The position numbers were made by a program, and so were the translations under genes. A stretch of DNA of 64,000 bases, from the NCBI RefSeq assembly GCF_021172065.1, contig NZ_CP087880.1, forward strand, positions 3,634,583 to 3,698,582, written 5' to 3'. The notes under the pieces were generated by a model. The model did no database searches. It worked only from the letters and a program-made list of their open reading frames with translations, and was not told the origin of the DNA. This DNA is from Pseudocitrobacter corydidari (GTDB lineage Bacteria; Pseudomonadota; Gammaproteobacteria; Enterobacterales; Enterobacteriaceae). Every line of letters begins with the position of its first letter. The stretch's first letter is position 1. Positions 48,863 through 60,536 of this stretch are shown here, piece by piece.

Positions 48863-49603
48863 TTACAGCTGATTGGTGTAGTGCCAGCGCAGATAGCGCA
48901 GCAGGCGAAGCTGGCGGGTAATGCGGCTCGGCTGTGAAAGCAGGCGGTAAAGCCACTCCAGCCCCAGATTCTGCCAGAACTTCGGCGCGCGCTTCACGTG
49001 ACCGGTAAAGACATCGTAGGTGCCGCCCACGCCCATATAGAGCGCATCCGGATAGATTTCGCGACAGTCACGCATCAGGATCTCCTGCTTAGGCGAGCCC
49101 ATGGCAACGGTGACGATTTTCGCCCCGCTGTCGCGAATGCGCTCAAACAGCGCCTGCCGTTGTTCCGGTTTAAAGTAGCCGTCCTGCGTGCCGACCAAAT
49201 TCACATTCCACTGCTGACGCAGCTTCGCTTCCGTCTGTGCCATCACTTCCGGTTTACCGCCCACCAGAAAGACCGGCGTACCCTCTCTACCCGCCCGTTC
49301 CATTAAGGCTTCCCAGAGATCGGCCCCGGCGACGCGCGAAACGTCTGCCTGCGGATATTTTTTGCGTACCGAGCGTACCACGCTAATGCCATCGGCATAT
49401 TTGTATTCCGCCGCGTTAATGAGCGTACGGACTTCAGCGTTATCTTCCGCCGTGAGCATTTTCTCGGCGTTAATCGCCACCAGCGTGCCGCTTTTGAGCT
49501 GCCCATCGGCATACAGAAAGTCCAGCGCATGCTGCATGTTACGCCAGCCGACAAGCTTCAGACCGCGCAGCTCGTAGGTTGGCGCGGTATGTGAATCAGT
49601 CAT
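48863..49603 (-). CDS. wecG: WecG, UDP-ManNAcA transferase
   Basis: WecG adds N-acetyl-D-mannosaminuronic acid to lipid I, giving lipid II of the enterobacterial common antigen (ECA). It belongs to the WecB/TagA/CpsF family (GT26). The 246 residues equal E. coli. Family motifs are [15 protein letters not shown] near 65-72 and MGSPKQEI near 170. The ATG at 49603 follows AAGGAT; an upstream in-frame ATG at 49618 is not conserved. It is the last gene of the ECA operon. Confidence 0.96.
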   Translation of the reverse strand: MTDSHTAPTYELRGLKLVGWRNMQHALDFLYADGQLKSGTLVAINAEKMLTAEDNAEVRTLINAAEYKYADGISVVRSVRKKYPQADVSRVAGADLWEALMERAGREGTPVFLVGGKPEVMAQTEAKLRQQWNVNLVGTQDGYFKPEQRQALFERIRDSGAKIVTVAMGSPKQEILMRDCREIYPDALYMGVGGTYDVFTGHVKRAPKFWQNLGLEWLYRLLSQPSRITRQLRLLRYLRWHYTNQL

Positions 49604-49614
49604 GAGTATCCTTT

Positions 49615-50955
49615 TCAAACATGCTTAAGCTGTTTAAATCGTTGATGAATCAGCCCCGCACTTTCAAACAGCCAGTACAACAATTTTGCCACCAGTAAAC
49701 AGAGGCCGAAAACAACCAGGAAAAAGACCACGCGCGAAACAAATGAATCCAGCCCTTCCCTCGCCAGCACAATCATATTGAAGATAGCGCCAAAACAGAA
49801 ACTGTGCAGAATGGCCGCTTTATAGCGGTTGGTCTCTTCATTGCCCAGCATGTAGAGCCAGTCGAACCACTTAATGATAAGCCCCACCACCACCGCGCCC
49901 AGTGGGATAAACCACACGCCGCCCATCACCACCAGCGAACCAATCAGCGTCGGCGAAATCGCCAGCCCGGAGTGGTTATTCAGCACTTCCCAGGTGAAGT
50001 AGTTAGCGGTATTGAGCACAATGCCGGGACGGTCTGGCCACAGCCAGGTTGGAATGAAGACATAGAAGTCACGGGCAATTGGTGCCAGCCCCTGGAAATC
50101 AATTTTGTCGTAATTCTGTAGCAGCAGCGCCAGATTTTCCCACGGCGAGAAGGTATCGCGCGTCAGGTAGAGGAAGGTGTAGAACGCTTCGTCGCCGCTC
50201 ACGTTCATGCCATAGCGCTTCAGCGCCAGCCAGAACATGCCGACAATTCCCATCACGCCTGCCGCCACCAGCATCCACAGGGAAATCCAGCCGCGAATGA
50301 TGCCGATAAACAGGAAGATGGCGAAGGCGATAATAATGTTCGCGCGCGTGCCGCCGACGATGGCGTAGGTCAGTAAACCAAATGCCACCGTGCTCAGCAG
50401 GAAGAAGATCCACGCTTTCCAGCCAGGACGCAGGAAGTAAACCACCAGCATCGCCGGAATAAAGAAGTAGAAGAAGCGTTTCAGGGCCACGCCGGAAACT
50501 TCGCTGGAGAAAATCTGGCTGTATGAGCGCAGCTTGAACAGCAGGAAGCCGTTATGCATAAAGAAGATGGCGACCGTCAGCAGCGCCAGCCCCATCAGCA
50601 GGATCCACGTCAGGTTAGTCTCTACCCGGTTCATGGTGAACATCGGCCTGCGCAGCGACGCGGACGACGCCGGTCGCAGGCGCGTTTTGTAGCTGACATA
50701 GTACACGGCGTAGAAACAGACCGAGGCCAGCAGCGTTTGCAGCAGAACATCCGGCGGTGCAACGCCCACGTCGAAGCGGAACACCAGCGTACAGGTGAGC
50801 GGGAAGCCGAAGAAGAACGTCAGTAAAAACAGCAACGAGAAGAAAACGTTGAAGTTAAAACGCACCCGGCGGAATTCAAACCACGTAAGCGTGCCGATAA
50901 ACAGCGATGACAGTAGCCAGACGACAAACAGACCGGTGAATTGCATTTCCGTCAT
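49615..50955 (-). CDS. wzyE: WzyE, ECA polymerase
   Basis: WzyE polymerises the ECA trisaccharide repeat at the periplasmic face of the inner membrane. The 446-residue protein has about eleven hydrophobic segments and a large periplasmic loop with the conserved [20 protein letters not shown]. The length is close to E. coli (450). Its start overlaps wecF by 4 bp, and wecG starts 11 bp beyond its stop. Confidence 0.95.
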   Translation of the reverse strand: MTEMQFTGLFVVWLLSSLFIGTLTWFEFRRVRFNFNVFFSLLFLLTFFFGFPLTCTLVFRFDVGVAPPDVLLQTLLASVCFYAVYYVSYKTRLRPASSASLRRPMFTMNRVETNLTWILLMGLALLTVAIFFMHNGFLLFKLRSYSQIFSSEVSGVALKRFFYFFIPAMLVVYFLRPGWKAWIFFLLSTVAFGLLTYAIVGGTRANIIIAFAIFLFIGIIRGWISLWMLVAAGVMGIVGMFWLALKRYGMNVSGDEAFYTFLYLTRDTFSPWENLALLLQNYDKIDFQGLAPIARDFYVFIPTWLWPDRPGIVLNTANYFTWEVLNNHSGLAISPTLIGSLVVMGGVWFIPLGAVVVGLIIKWFDWLYMLGNEETNRYKAAILHSFCFGAIFNMIVLAREGLDSFVSRVVFFLVVFGLCLLVAKLLYWLFESAGLIHQRFKQLKHV

Positions 50956-52031
50956 GTCGGCTCTCCGGCGGCTAAACGCAGGGCGCGATGCCAGGGCGCA
51001 AGATAATTGGGGCGGAAGAAAGCGATCGCACTTTTATCGACCAGCGCCAGTTGACGCTGGGCTTCGCGCACCACCGCTTCATCCAGCGCATCTTCGGTAA
51101 ACAGTACCGGGATGTGCTGCTCGGTCATATCCTGCCAGAAGGGATTCTGCCGGTTGAGCACGCAGGGAACACCCGCCTGAATTAAAAGACACAGCGTGCC
51201 AATGCCCTGCTGGCGGGCAAAAATAAAGTAGCCCAGGTCGCAGCGGCGTAATAACGTCAGGTAGTGGTCAAATTCCAGCTTTTCACTGAGAATTTGCAGA
51301 TTCTCTTCGCTAAACAGCGCCCGCCCGGCGGTGCGAACTTCGTTGATGTACGCGTCGTTATTGGCCGGATAGCCCATCGGCACAATCACCGTGACCGTGT
51401 CGCCAAACTGCTGATGAACCGCCTTTAACGCGGCGACATGCTCGTTACTGCGATCGCCGGAGTTACCCACCAGAATGGTGAGCTTCCCGCTGCGCGGCGC
51501 GTCCGGCGCCAGCGCGTTTAACGCCGGGTCCATACGTGTCGGGAAGTAGAGCAGCTCGCCGGGCACGCGCGGGTGCAAACGGGCAAAATAGCTGAGATCG
51601 CCGCGCGTAGCGAACACGCGCCCCACCCGCCCTTGCGCCATGCGGCGCAGCGGATAGAACAGGCGGAACTTCAGCCCCTGAGAGACCTCGTAGAGATCTG
51701 CCCCCCAGATGTGCCAGCTAACCTGTGCGGGTTTGATACCGCCGCTCAGCAGCGCCAGCCACAGGCCAGTGTTGAACTGACCGTGGAAAAAGAAATGCTG
51801 CGCGCGTGACGCTTTCGCTCGCGCCACTACCGCTTTCGCCAGCGTCGCTTTATCGGGGTAACACTCGATAGCCAGCGCGGAAAATGCCGCCGCAAGGCTT
51901 TCGTCGCGGCTCACCACCATAAACCGGCGCGCATGTTCACTTACGCCCGCCAGTTCTTCGGAAAAGAACCGCAGCACGGTCTGGTTATGGTGAGGGATAT
52001 CCGATCCCAGTACATGTATCAGTGCTGTCAT
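50952..52031 (-). CDS. wecF: WecF, TDP-Fuc4NAc transferase
   Basis: WecF adds 4-acetamido-4,6-dideoxy-D-galactose (Fuc4NAc) to ECA lipid II, completing lipid III. It is a GT56-family enzyme of 359 residues. The N-terminus [20 protein letters not shown] and the segment [15 protein letters not shown] are family features. It overlaps wzxE upstream and wzyE downstream by 4 bp each, so the block is translationally coupled. Confidence 0.95.
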   Translation of the reverse strand: MTALIHVLGSDIPHHNQTVLRFFSEELAGVSEHARRFMVVSRDESLAAAFSALAIECYPDKATLAKAVVARAKASRAQHFFFHGQFNTGLWLALLSGGIKPAQVSWHIWGADLYEVSQGLKFRLFYPLRRMAQGRVGRVFATRGDLSYFARLHPRVPGELLYFPTRMDPALNALAPDAPRSGKLTILVGNSGDRSNEHVAALKAVHQQFGDTVTVIVPMGYPANNDAYINEVRTAGRALFSEENLQILSEKLEFDHYLTLLRRCDLGYFIFARQQGIGTLCLLIQAGVPCVLNRQNPFWQDMTEQHIPVLFTEDALDEAVVREAQRQLALVDKSAIAFFRPNYLAPWHRALRLAAGEPT

Positions 52032-53278
52032 AGCCGTTTACGCCAGATTAAAAACGCGCCGCAACAAAGGGCGAAATAAACAATGTAGGTTGCCATATAG
52101 GCTTGTGCCGCGCCCAGCGCGCCATGTGCCGGGATCAGCCAGTGTGAAAATGCCGTAAGTAACGTGAACTGGCTGATTTCTGCAAGGATATACAGGCGCA
52201 GCGATGCTTTGGCAATCACCAGGTAACCAAATACGTAAGCGCCGACTTTCAGCACATCGCCCACCAGTTGCCACGCAAACAGGTCGCGCATGGCGGCAAA
52301 CTTCGCGGAAAAGAGCAGCCAGATAGCGAAATCGCGCAGCAACCACACGGTAAAGCTCGCCGCCGCGACGGCCGGTAAAACAAATTTCAGCGAGCGAAGA
52401 ATTTCGCGGGTGATCTCCGATTTTCCTGTCAGACGCGATAACGTTGGCAGCAGATAGACGCTAAACGACGCGGTAATAAATTGCAGGTAAGCATCGGAAA
52501 TACTGCTTACCCCCTGCCAGATCCCCACTTCATCCCAGCTGTAATGCGCCGCCATCAGGTTTCGCATCATCACATACGCCACGGGGAGCGTGACCGAGGT
52601 GATGAGCGCCATCAGGGTGAATTTACCGAGTTGCCCGGCAAGCCACGTGTCCCACTGCGGCTTCAGGTATACCCACGGAATGGTACCGCGACGCGTGAGC
52701 ATTACCGCCGCCGGAATAACAATCAGCGCTGGCACCAGCGCCAGGCCTAGCAGCGCGCCCTGATAGCCGCCAAAGTGATAACAGGCGTAATAGGCCACGA
52801 CGCCAATAATGCTCCCGGCAATCAGCGATAGCGCATTGCCCGCCGCATCGCGAAAGCCTTTCATCAGCGCCAGCAGCAGGTTCGCCCACGCAATACCCAT
52901 CTGCACCAGCGCAACCAGGCGCACCAGCCCCTGATACTCCGTGTGACCAAATAGGCCCTGGCTGATAGGTGCGGCGGCCAGCAGGAAAACGATGGCGAGC
53001 AATGTGGAAAACCCCAGCACCATCGCCGACGAGGTGCCAACCACTTTACGCAGCTGCGCGGGGTCGTCATGATGTTGGGCAACAAATTTCGTAACGCCGT
53101 TAAAAATCCCTGCGCCCGCCAGCACGCCAAGTACGGTAACCAGCTGGCGGAAGTTGCCCGCCTGCCCCACGCCCGACGGCCCGAACGACACCGCCAGCAG
53201 TTTGACCACCAGCAGGCCGACGCCAATTTTTACCAGCGTGGACGCGGCGGTCCACACGGAAGCTTTAGCCAGCGACAT
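52028..53278 (-). CDS. wzxE: WzxE, ECA lipid III flippase
   Basis: WzxE flips undecaprenyl-linked ECA repeat units across the inner membrane; it belongs to the MOP superfamily. The 416 residues show about twelve membrane helices and match E. coli in length. The N-terminus [20 protein letters not shown] is typical. It lies one base from the wecE stop and overlaps wecF by 4 bp. Confidence 0.95.
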   Translation of the reverse strand: MSLAKASVWTAASTLVKIGVGLLVVKLLAVSFGPSGVGQAGNFRQLVTVLGVLAGAGIFNGVTKFVAQHHDDPAQLRKVVGTSSAMVLGFSTLLAIVFLLAAAPISQGLFGHTEYQGLVRLVALVQMGIAWANLLLALMKGFRDAAGNALSLIAGSIIGVVAYYACYHFGGYQGALLGLALVPALIVIPAAVMLTRRGTIPWVYLKPQWDTWLAGQLGKFTLMALITSVTLPVAYVMMRNLMAAHYSWDEVGIWQGVSSISDAYLQFITASFSVYLLPTLSRLTGKSEITREILRSLKFVLPAVAAASFTVWLLRDFAIWLLFSAKFAAMRDLFAWQLVGDVLKVGAYVFGYLVIAKASLRLYILAEISQFTLLTAFSHWLIPAHGALGAAQAYMATYIVYFALCCGAFLIWRKRL

Positions 53279-53279
53279 A

Positions 53280-54410
53280 TCAGGCGAAGTAGTTCAGCAG
53301 CGTATTGATCACCGTGCGCTGATTGACTGCCGCCAGATTGTAGAACAGCGGCAGGCGGAGCAAACGCTCGCTTTCCTGGGTGGTGAACCGATCTTCCCCA
53401 TGGAATTCACCAAACTTCTCGCCTGCCGGACAACTGTGCAGCGGAATGTAGTGGAAGACCGCCAGAATCTCTGCTTCTTTCAGGAAAGCGATGAGCTTGC
53501 TGCGATCGTTGTTATCGCGCAGCTTGATATAGAACATATGCGCATTATGGCCGCAGTTTTCCGGTACCGACGGCAGCTCAATACGCCCGGCTTTTGCCAG
53601 CGGTTGCAGCGCATCATAGTAGGTTTGCCACAGCGCCAGGCGCTGTTGGTTAATGCGTTCTGCTGCTTCCAGCTGTGCCCACAGATACGCCGCCTGCAAA
53701 TCGGACATCAGGTAGCTGGAGCCAATATCACGCCAGGTGTATTTATCCACCAGGCCACGGAAAAACTGGCTGCGGTTGGTGCCTTTTTCGCGGATGATCT
53801 CCGCGCGTTCCACCAGCGCTTTATCGTTGATTAACGTCGCGCCGCCTTCGCCGCCTGCAGTGTAGTTTTTGGTTTCATGGAAGCTAAAGCAGCCAATGTG
53901 GCCGATAGAACCCAGCGCGCGGCCTTTGTAGGTCGACATCACGCCCTGCGCGGCGTCTTCCACCACAAACAGATTATGCTTTTTCGCGATGGCCATAATG
54001 GTGTCCATTTCACAGGCCACACCCGCATAATGTACCGGCACAATCGCGCGGGTTTTGTCAGTGATTGCCGCTTCAATCAGCGTTTCGTCGATGTTCATGG
54101 TGTCTTTACGCACATCCACAAAGACGATTTTGGCACCACGCAGGACAAACGCGTTGGCGGTAGATACAAAGGTGTAGCTCGGCATGATCACTTCATCGCC
54201 CGGCTGGATATCCAGCAGCAGCGCCGCCATCTCCAGCGATGCGGTACAGGACGGCGTCAGCAGCACTTTCGCGCTACCAAAATGCTGCTCCATCCACTGC
54301 TGGCAGCGACGGGTAAAACCGCCATCGCCGCACAGTTTGCCGCTGCCCATCGCGGATTGCATATAGTCGAGTTCGGTTCCCACCACCGGCGGGGCGTTAA
54401 ATGGAATCAT
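53280..54410 (-). CDS. wecE: WecE, TDP-4-keto-6-deoxy-D-glucose aminotransferase
   Basis: WecE (RffA) makes TDP-4-amino-4,6-dideoxygalactose with glutamate and PLP. It is a DegT/DnrJ/EryC1 family aminotransferase. The ATG at 54410 (MIPFNAPPVVGTELDYMQSA) gives 376 residues as in E. coli; the open frame extends 12 codons upstream. The PLP-binding lysine lies in GCFSFHETKNYTAGGEGG (about residue 181), and VVEDAAQGVMSTYKG holds the cofactor-binding Asp. It follows wecD after 4 bp, and the two act in sequence. Confidence 0.97.
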   Translation of the reverse strand: MIPFNAPPVVGTELDYMQSAMGSGKLCGDGGFTRRCQQWMEQHFGSAKVLLTPSCTASLEMAALLLDIQPGDEVIMPSYTFVSTANAFVLRGAKIVFVDVRKDTMNIDETLIEAAITDKTRAIVPVHYAGVACEMDTIMAIAKKHNLFVVEDAAQGVMSTYKGRALGSIGHIGCFSFHETKNYTAGGEGGATLINDKALVERAEIIREKGTNRSQFFRGLVDKYTWRDIGSSYLMSDLQAAYLWAQLEAAERINQQRLALWQTYYDALQPLAKAGRIELPSVPENCGHNAHMFYIKLRDNNDRSKLIAFLKEAEILAVFHYIPLHSCPAGEKFGEFHGEDRFTTQESERLLRLPLFYNLAAVNQRTVINTLLNYFA

Positions 54411-54414
54411 GGTG

Positions 54415-55089
54415 TCACCTGTATAACCAGTATGCGGTGCTGACAATGTTCGCCCCGCTTTGAATGTAGCGTTTCAGTGCTGCGGTATTGCCGATTTGCG
54501 TCGCAACCCGCAGCGTCGACAGGCCGCGCGTCTGTGCCCAGCACAGTGCCGCCTGCATTAATTCTGCCCCCGCGCCGCGCCCGGCCAACAGGCCAATACG
54601 CGCTTCGCTGGCGTTCACTTCACGCAGAGAAACAAATGCACGGATCGTGCCGTCATCGTGGCGAAAAACCAGGCATTGATCGTCGAACGTGCCTTTTACG
54701 GCGTTTTCAATCCACTGTGCGTAAAAGCGCCCGCTGGCGTCGATGGCATACCACGGCGCGCGAAAACGGCTTTGCGCGAATGCCTGCGCGGCAAGCTGGC
54801 GAAGTTGCGGGATATCGTCAACCGTCGCCACTTCGGCGCATGAATGGGCAACGGCTTTAACCGTCAGCGCCAAATCCACCTCACCTTCCACCAGTTGAAA
54901 GCCCAGCTGTTGCAACGCATCCAGTTGGTCCGTCTGATGAGCGGCAATTTTCGCCTGCACGCGTGACCAGCCGTTCAGAGCTTCCAGCGTCAACGGCGCG
55001 GCCTGTTCGTCAAAAAGAACCTTCGCGCTGTTAATGCCGAAGAACTGGTTTTCCCAGTTCAGCGGTTCAATACTGGCGCGGACGGGCAC
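54415..55089 (-). CDS. wecD: WecD, TDP-fucosamine acetyltransferase
   Basis: WecD (RffC) is a GNAT-family enzyme that acetylates TDP-Fuc4N with acetyl-CoA to TDP-Fuc4NAc. The GTG at 55089 (reading [17 protein letters not shown]) gives 224 residues as in E. coli, while the open frame runs 56 codons further into rffH in another phase. The acetyl-CoA loop is [16 protein letters not shown]. It overlaps rffH by 23 bp. Confidence 0.93.
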   Translation of the reverse strand: MPVRASIEPLNWENQFFGINSAKVLFDEQAAPLTLEALNGWSRVQAKIAAHQTDQLDALQQLGFQLVEGEVDLALTVKAVAHSCAEVATVDDIPQLRQLAAQAFAQSRFRAPWYAIDASGRFYAQWIENAVKGTFDDQCLVFRHDDGTIRAFVSLREVNASEARIGLLAGRGAGAELMQAALCWAQTRGLSTLRVATQIGNTAALKRYIQSGANIVSTAYWLYR

Positions 55090-55948
55090 GGAGCAGCTCC
55101 AGCAGATATTGGCCGTAGCCTGTTTTGGCGAGCTGAGCGGCGGCGCGCTTAACGCCTTCGTCATCCAGCCAGCCGTTGCGCCAGGCGATCTCTTCCAGAC
55201 AGGCAATTTTGAATCCCTGTCGTTTTTCAACCGTCTGCACGAACATACTCGCTTCAATCAGGCTGTCGTGCGTGCCGGTATCAAGCCAGGCAAAGCCTCG
55301 CCCCAGCAGTTCAACGGTGAGCTTCCCTTCTTCCAGGTACATCTGGTTGATTGAGGTAATCTCCAGCTCACCGCGCTCAGACGGTTTTACCCGTTTCGCA
55401 TACTCCACCACATTACTGTCATAGAAATAGAGGCCGGTTACCGCCCAGTTGGATTTTGGCTGCTTCGGTTTTTCTTCCAGCGAAATCGCGCGGAAGTTGT
55501 CGTCAAACTCCACCACACCGAAACGTTCCGGGTCCATCACCTGATAGCCAAAGACCGTTGCGCCTTCGGCGCGCGTAGCGACGCTGCGCAATTTCGGGCT
55601 GAAGCCCTGGCCGAAGAAGATGTTATCGCCCAGCACCAGGCAAGAAGGCTCGCCGTTGAGGAACGTTTCACCAATGATAAACGCCTGCGCCAGCCCATCC
55701 GGGCTAGGTTGTTCCGCGTATTCGAGGTGAATGCCGAACTCGCTGCCATCACCCAGCAGGCGCTGGAAGTAGCCTTTATCCTCAGGCGTGGTAATAATCA
55801 GAATGTCGCGGATCCCCGCCAGCATCAACACTGACAGCGGATAGTAGATCATCGGCTTATCATAAACAGGCAGTAGCTGTTTTGATACGCCGCGCGTAAT
55901 AGGATGCAGACGAGTCCCGGACCCGCCAGCCAGAATAATACCTTTCAT
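55067..55948 (-). CDS. rffH: RffH, glucose-1-phosphate thymidylyltransferase
   Basis: RffH makes TDP-glucose from dTTP and glucose-1-phosphate for the Fuc4NAc branch of ECA. The 293 residues equal E. coli. The nucleotide-binding motif [17 protein letters not shown] is at 8-24, with [11 protein letters not shown] and LGDNIFFG following. The ATG at 55948 is preceded by GGAGAAAA; the open frame extends further upstream without homology. It lies 17 bp after rffG. Confidence 0.97.
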   Translation of the reverse strand: MKGIILAGGSGTRLHPITRGVSKQLLPVYDKPMIYYPLSVLMLAGIRDILIITTPEDKGYFQRLLGDGSEFGIHLEYAEQPSPDGLAQAFIIGETFLNGEPSCLVLGDNIFFGQGFSPKLRSVATRAEGATVFGYQVMDPERFGVVEFDDNFRAISLEEKPKQPKSNWAVTGLYFYDSNVVEYAKRVKPSERGELEITSINQMYLEEGKLTVELLGRGFAWLDTGTHDSLIEASMFVQTVEKRQGFKIACLEEIAWRNGWLDDEGVKRAAAQLAKTGYGQYLLELLRARPRQY

Positions 55949-55965
55949 CCGTTTTCTCCTCCGGG

Positions 55966-57033
55966 TTAACCCTTCAGACCTAAACGTTCGCCCTGATAGC
56001 TGCCGTCCTGCACCTGTTTCCACCAGGTTTCGTTGGCAAGATACCATTGCACGGTTTTGCGCATTCCGCTCTCGAATGTCTCTTCAGGCACCCAGCCCAG
56101 TTCACGTTCGATTTTCGACGCATCGATTGCATAACGCAGATCGTGCCCCGGCCGGTCAGCAACATAGGTGATGAGATCGCGATAGTGTGCAACGCCCTGC
56201 GGCTTCTTCGGCACCAGTTCTTCCAGCAGCGCACAAATGGTCTCGACCACCTCAAGGTTTTTACGCTCGTTATGGCCGCCGATATTGTAGGTTTCGCCTA
56301 CCACGCCGTCTGTCACTACCCGATACAGCGCGCGCGCGTGATCGTCCACATACAGCCAGTCGCGGATCTGCTGGCCGTTACCGTACACCGGTAGCGATTT
56401 CCCCGCCAACGCGTTAAGGATCATCAACGGGATTAGCTTTTCCGGGAAGTGATACGGACCATAGTTATTGGAACAGTTGGTGATCAGCGTCGGCAGGCCA
56501 TAGGTACGCAGCCATGCGCGCACCAGATGGTCGCTGCTTGCCTTCGACGCGGAATAAGGGCTGCTGGGCGCGTAAGGCGTGGTTTCGGTAAAGAAATCAT
56601 CCAATGAGTGCAGGTCGCCATACACTTCGTCGGTCGAGATATGGTGGAAGCGAAACGCCGATTTTGTTTCATCTGCCCGCGTATTCCAGTAGCTTCTCGC
56701 CGCTTCCAGCAACGTGTAAGTGCCAACAATATTGGTTTCGATAAAAGCAGCCGGGCCGTCAATAGAACGGTCGACATGGCTCTCCGCCGCCAAATGCATC
56801 ACCGCATCCGGTTGGTATTCGTCAAAGACACGCGTGAGCGCCGCGCTGTCACAGATATCGACCTGCTCAAACGCAAAACGCTCGCTATGCGCGACGGGGG
56901 CCAGCGACGCCAGATTTCCCGCGTAAGTCAGTTTATCGACGACCACGACGGCATCTTGCGTGTGTTCGATAATGTGACGCACGACCGCCGAGCCGATAAA
57001 CCCGGCCCCGCCGGTGACCAGAATCCGTTTCAA
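55966..57033 (-). CDS. rffG: RffG, dTDP-glucose 4,6-dehydratase
   Basis: RffG converts TDP-glucose to TDP-4-keto-6-deoxyglucose with bound NAD+. It is an extended short-chain dehydrogenase. Motifs are TGGAGFIGS for NAD binding, STDEVYGDL with catalytic Asp-Glu, and [10 protein letters not shown] with the Tyr and Lys. I choose a TTG at 57033: it gives 355 residues as in E. coli, overlaps the wecC stop as TTGA, and has an AAAGGGG site 7 bases ahead. A GTG at 57039 is the alternative but leaves no room for that site. Confidence 0.93.
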   Translation of the reverse strand: MKRILVTGGAGFIGSAVVRHIIEHTQDAVVVVDKLTYAGNLASLAPVAHSERFAFEQVDICDSAALTRVFDEYQPDAVMHLAAESHVDRSIDGPAAFIETNIVGTYTLLEAARSYWNTRADETKSAFRFHHISTDEVYGDLHSLDDFFTETTPYAPSSPYSASKASSDHLVRAWLRTYGLPTLITNCSNNYGPYHFPEKLIPLMILNALAGKSLPVYGNGQQIRDWLYVDDHARALYRVVTDGVVGETYNIGGHNERKNLEVVETICALLEELVPKKPQGVAHYRDLITYVADRPGHDLRYAIDASKIERELGWVPEETFESGMRKTVQWYLANETWWKQVQDGSYQGERLGLKG

Positions 57034-58292
57034 CGCCACACCCCTTTCGCATCTACGATAAAGGGCTGCGTCACGTTCTCGGCGGCGATGGCTTTAAATT
57101 CATTGTGATCGACCAACATGACGATGACATCTGCCTGAGCCAGCGCATCGGCGGTAGAAACCAGCGTACACAGCCCGTCGAGTTTTTTCGGCAACTGATG
57201 AATGTTCGGTTCGACGACCAGCGTTTCACCGGCGTGCCATTGGGCAATCAGTTCGGCGATTTCCATTGCCGGGCTTTCACGCAGGTCATCAATGTTGGGT
57301 TTAAATGCCAGGCCGAAGCAGGCAATTTTCAGTTCGCTGGCGCGTTTGTTGGTCGCCGCCAGGCAATCCGCCACGATGGCTTTGACCTGATCAATCACCC
57401 AGAATGGTTTGTGATCGTTTACTTCGCGGGCGGTGCGAATCAAGCGCGCCTGCTGAGGATTCTGTGCCACGATAAACCACGGATCGACCGCAATACAGTG
57501 TCCGCCCACGCCCGGGCCCGGTTGCAGAATGTTTACGCGCGGGTGACGGTTCGCCAGGCGAATCAGTTCCCAGACGTTTATCCCCTGATCGGCGCAAATC
57601 AGCGAAAGTTCGTTGGCAAAGGCGATGTTAACGTCGCGGAAGCTGTTTTCCGTCAGCTTGCACATCTCCGCCGTGCGGGCGTTAGTCACCACACATTCGC
57701 CTTCGAGGAAAATGTTGTACAGTTCGCTGGCGCGCGCGGAGCACACCGGCGTCATACCACCAATTACGCGGTCATTTTTGATGAGCTCGACCATCACCTG
57801 CCCCGGCAATACGCGCTCCGGGCAGTAGGCGATGTTAATATCCGCCTGCTCACCCGCCTGCTGCGGGAAGGTAAGATCCGGGCGCAAATCAGCCAGCCAG
57901 GCAGCCATTTGCTCCGTCGCGCCCACCGGCGAGGTTGACTCAAGGATCACCAGCGCGCCTTTTTTCAGCACCGGCGCAATCGACTTCGCCGCCGCTTCAA
58001 CAAAGACCATATCCGGCTCATGATCGCCTTTAAACGGCGTCGGCACGGCAATCAGATAGGCATCCGCTTCTACCGGGGTGGTGGTCGCGCGCAGATGGCC
58101 TGCGCTTACCGCCGTCTTCACAACTTTGTCGAGGTCTGGCTCAACGATATGAATTTCGCCACGGTTAATCGTATCAACCGCGTGTTGGTTGATATCCACG
58201 CCGATGACCTCTTTTTGCTGGGAAGCAAAGGCCGCCGCAGTAGGGAGGCCAATATAGCCAAGACCAATTACCGAGATGGTAGAGAAACTCAT
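57030..58292 (-). CDS. wecC: WecC, UDP-ManNAc dehydrogenase
   Basis: WecC oxidises UDP-N-acetylmannosamine twice to UDP-ManNAcA with NAD+. The 420 residues equal E. coli. The NAD-binding motif is [12 protein letters not shown] (8-19), and the catalytic cysteine lies in [15 protein letters not shown] (about residue 266). ESTSPVG and the conserved [18 protein letters not shown] complete the UDP-glucose/GDP-mannose dehydrogenase pattern. It overlaps wecB by 4 bp upstream and rffG downstream. Confidence 0.97.
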   Translation of the reverse strand: MSFSTISVIGLGYIGLPTAAAFASQQKEVIGVDINQHAVDTINRGEIHIVEPDLDKVVKTAVSAGHLRATTTPVEADAYLIAVPTPFKGDHEPDMVFVEAAAKSIAPVLKKGALVILESTSPVGATEQMAAWLADLRPDLTFPQQAGEQADINIAYCPERVLPGQVMVELIKNDRVIGGMTPVCSARASELYNIFLEGECVVTNARTAEMCKLTENSFRDVNIAFANELSLICADQGINVWELIRLANRHPRVNILQPGPGVGGHCIAVDPWFIVAQNPQQARLIRTAREVNDHKPFWVIDQVKAIVADCLAATNKRASELKIACFGLAFKPNIDDLRESPAMEIAELIAQWHAGETLVVEPNIHQLPKKLDGLCTLVSTADALAQADVIVMLVDHNEFKAIAAENVTQPFIVDAKGVWR

Positions 58293-59419
58293 AGCGTTAC
58301 CTGATTACTTTTAAGGGCTGATAAGATACGTTCGCATGCCAGGCCGTCACCATACGGGTTATGTGCGCGGCTCATCGCCTGATATTCGTTTTCATCATGG
58401 AGCAAGCGCGATACTTCTTCGACAATTCGACGGCTGTCGGTGCCCACCAGGCGTACCGTGCCGGCATCAATTGCTTCCGGGCGTTCGGTTGCGTCACGCA
58501 TCACCAGTACCGGTTTACCCAACGACGGCGCTTCTTCCTGAATACCGCCGGAATCGGTGAGGATAAGCCAGGCGTGATTCATCAGCCAGACGAACGGCAG
58601 GTAATCCTGCGGCTCAATCAGAATGACGTTTTCCACATGGCCCAGAATGCGGTTTACCGGCTCGCTGACGTTCGGGTTGAGGTGCACCGGGTAGACAATT
58701 TGCACGTCCGGATGGGTAGCGGCGATTTCAGCCAGCGCATGGCAGATATGTTCAAATCCACGGCCAAAACTTTCACGGCGATGGCCGGTAACCAGAATCA
58801 TCTTTTTACCGTTGGCTAAGAAAGGATAGCGCTGTGACAACGCATTGCGCAGCGTTTCGTTGCTCAGCACGCGATCGCGCACCCAAAACAGCGCATCGAT
58901 GACCGTGTTGCCGGTGACAAAAATACGCGTGTCAGCGATGTTCTCTTTCAGCAGATTCTGGCGCGACGTTTCCGTCGGCGCGAAGTGATACATGGCCAGG
59001 TGCCCGGTCAGGGTACGGTTGGCTTCTTCCGGCCACGGAGAGTAGAGATTACCGGTTCGCAGCCCGGCTTCGACGTGACCGACCGGAATACGTTGATAGA
59101 AAGCGGCCAGACTCGCGGCAGCGGTTGTCGTGGTGTCGCCGTGCACCAGCACGACGTCCGGTTTGAATGATTCCAGAACCGGCTTTAATCCTTCGAGGAT
59201 TCGGCAGGTAATTTCCGTCAGCCCCTGACCCGGACTCATAATATTGAGGTCGTAATCAGGGACGATAGAGAAGAGATTTAGCACCTGATCGAGCATCTCA
59301 CGATGCTGTGCGGTGACACAGACTTTGGCCTCAAAATGAGGATCTCTTGCCAGCGCATGAACCAGAGGCGCCATCTTGATCGCCTCCGGACGCGTACCAA
59401 ATACAGTCAGTACTTTCAC
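58289..59419 (-). CDS. wecB: WecB, UDP-GlcNAc 2-epimerase
   Basis: WecB interconverts UDP-GlcNAc and UDP-ManNAc, the precursor for WecC. The 376 residues match E. coli. Active-site residues are in [10 protein letters not shown] (Asp95), [10 protein letters not shown] (Glu117), PEEANR (Glu131) and TGHRRESFG (His213). The start is GTG (59419, reading [17 protein letters not shown]). It overlaps wecC by 4 bp and is 57 bp after wzzE. Confidence 0.96.
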   Translation of the reverse strand: MKVLTVFGTRPEAIKMAPLVHALARDPHFEAKVCVTAQHREMLDQVLNLFSIVPDYDLNIMSPGQGLTEITCRILEGLKPVLESFKPDVVLVHGDTTTTAAASLAAFYQRIPVGHVEAGLRTGNLYSPWPEEANRTLTGHLAMYHFAPTETSRQNLLKENIADTRIFVTGNTVIDALFWVRDRVLSNETLRNALSQRYPFLANGKKMILVTGHRRESFGRGFEHICHALAEIAATHPDVQIVYPVHLNPNVSEPVNRILGHVENVILIEPQDYLPFVWLMNHAWLILTDSGGIQEEAPSLGKPVLVMRDATERPEAIDAGTVRLVGTDSRRIVEEVSRLLHDENEYQAMSRAHNPYGDGLACERILSALKSNQVTL

Positions 59420-59476
59420 ATCGATTCTCTTCGATTGGATGAGACAGGCCCATCGCCCTTCATTATGACGATGCAG

Positions 59477-60523
59477 TTACTGGACGCGACGACGCGTCAG
59501 CGCAACACCCGCACCGACCAGCGCACCTACGATACCCCACATCGCCATCAGGAATGCGCGGCGTGGGCTGGTGCGTTTTACAGGTTCTTCTGGCGTACGC
59601 AAATAACGATATGTCTGAAAGCGCGGGTCGAGTGTTGGGCCAACATTGAGCGTGTTGAGCATGGCGCGACCCTGATCGTAATCCAGATCGTAGGTCGGCC
59701 CGCTGGCCTGAAGGTTTTCCAGACGCGCCTGCAACATCGGGCGGCCCAGCATGAACAGTTCGGAATCCGGGAGTTCCTCCGCGGGAACGTCCGTTTCGCT
59801 GCGGGAAATATTGTGTTGCTCCGCGACTTTCAGCGCAGATTCTACACTATGGATGCGGCGCTTAAAGATGGTCTGCGCCACTTCTTCCTGGCGTTTGACC
59901 TGCGCTTTCATTTGGATAGTCCGCGCCGCCCAGGCACCTTTGAGCTCATCGTTAAGATGACCCGCCGCACGCTGGCTGGCGAATGCCACGTACTGGCGCA
60001 ACAGGTTGTTGGCGTCCGGCGCGGTTTCCGCCGTCAGCTTCACGCTGTCGCTCACGCTTTTAAGCACGTCGCCCGGCATAAACTGAATGTCGTTGATAAG
60101 ATCATCAAGTAACGCCGCATCGGCGCGAGAATTCCCCACCATGCGCTGCTTGTAGTAATCGGTCTGCGACCAGAAATCGCGACGCGTATCCCATGAGGCG
60201 AGTTGCATGATGAACTCTTTATACGCCTCATCCATTACCGAAGGCTGGATAGTGCCTGCCGGACTCGCCTTCGCATCAAGATTACGCAGGAATTGCTGTT
60301 GGGAATAGTAGCCGCCCAGCATGTTCACCGTTGGGCGATCGGTGATCGCTGTAGCACTCCACTCCTGACGGGCAAAAAAGGTATAAATCAGGACGATGAC
60401 GGCAAACAGAACCGCAAAGCCAATAATCCAACGTTTTCCCGACCACAACGCGCGAAACAGACCGCGAATATCCAGTTCATTCTCAGCACCTTGCAGCGGC
60501 GCTTTCGGTAATGGTTGAGTCAT
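59477..60523 (-). CDS. wzzE: WzzE, ECA chain-length regulator
   Basis: WzzE is a Wzz-family co-polymerase that sets the modal chain length of ECA. The 348 residues have one membrane helix near the N-terminus (about 31-51), a large periplasmic coiled-coil domain, and a second helix near the C-terminus (about 322-342) preceded by the proline-rich TPEEPVKRTSP. It lies 13 bp after wecA. Confidence 0.95.
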   Translation of the reverse strand: MTQPLPKAPLQGAENELDIRGLFRALWSGKRWIIGFAVLFAVIVLIYTFFARQEWSATAITDRPTVNMLGGYYSQQQFLRNLDAKASPAGTIQPSVMDEAYKEFIMQLASWDTRRDFWSQTDYYKQRMVGNSRADAALLDDLINDIQFMPGDVLKSVSDSVKLTAETAPDANNLLRQYVAFASQRAAGHLNDELKGAWAARTIQMKAQVKRQEEVAQTIFKRRIHSVESALKVAEQHNISRSETDVPAEELPDSELFMLGRPMLQARLENLQASGPTYDLDYDQGRAMLNTLNVGPTLDPRFQTYRYLRTPEEPVKRTSPRRAFLMAMWGIVGALVGAGVALTRRRVQ

Positions 60524-60536
60524 TACATCCCCAGTA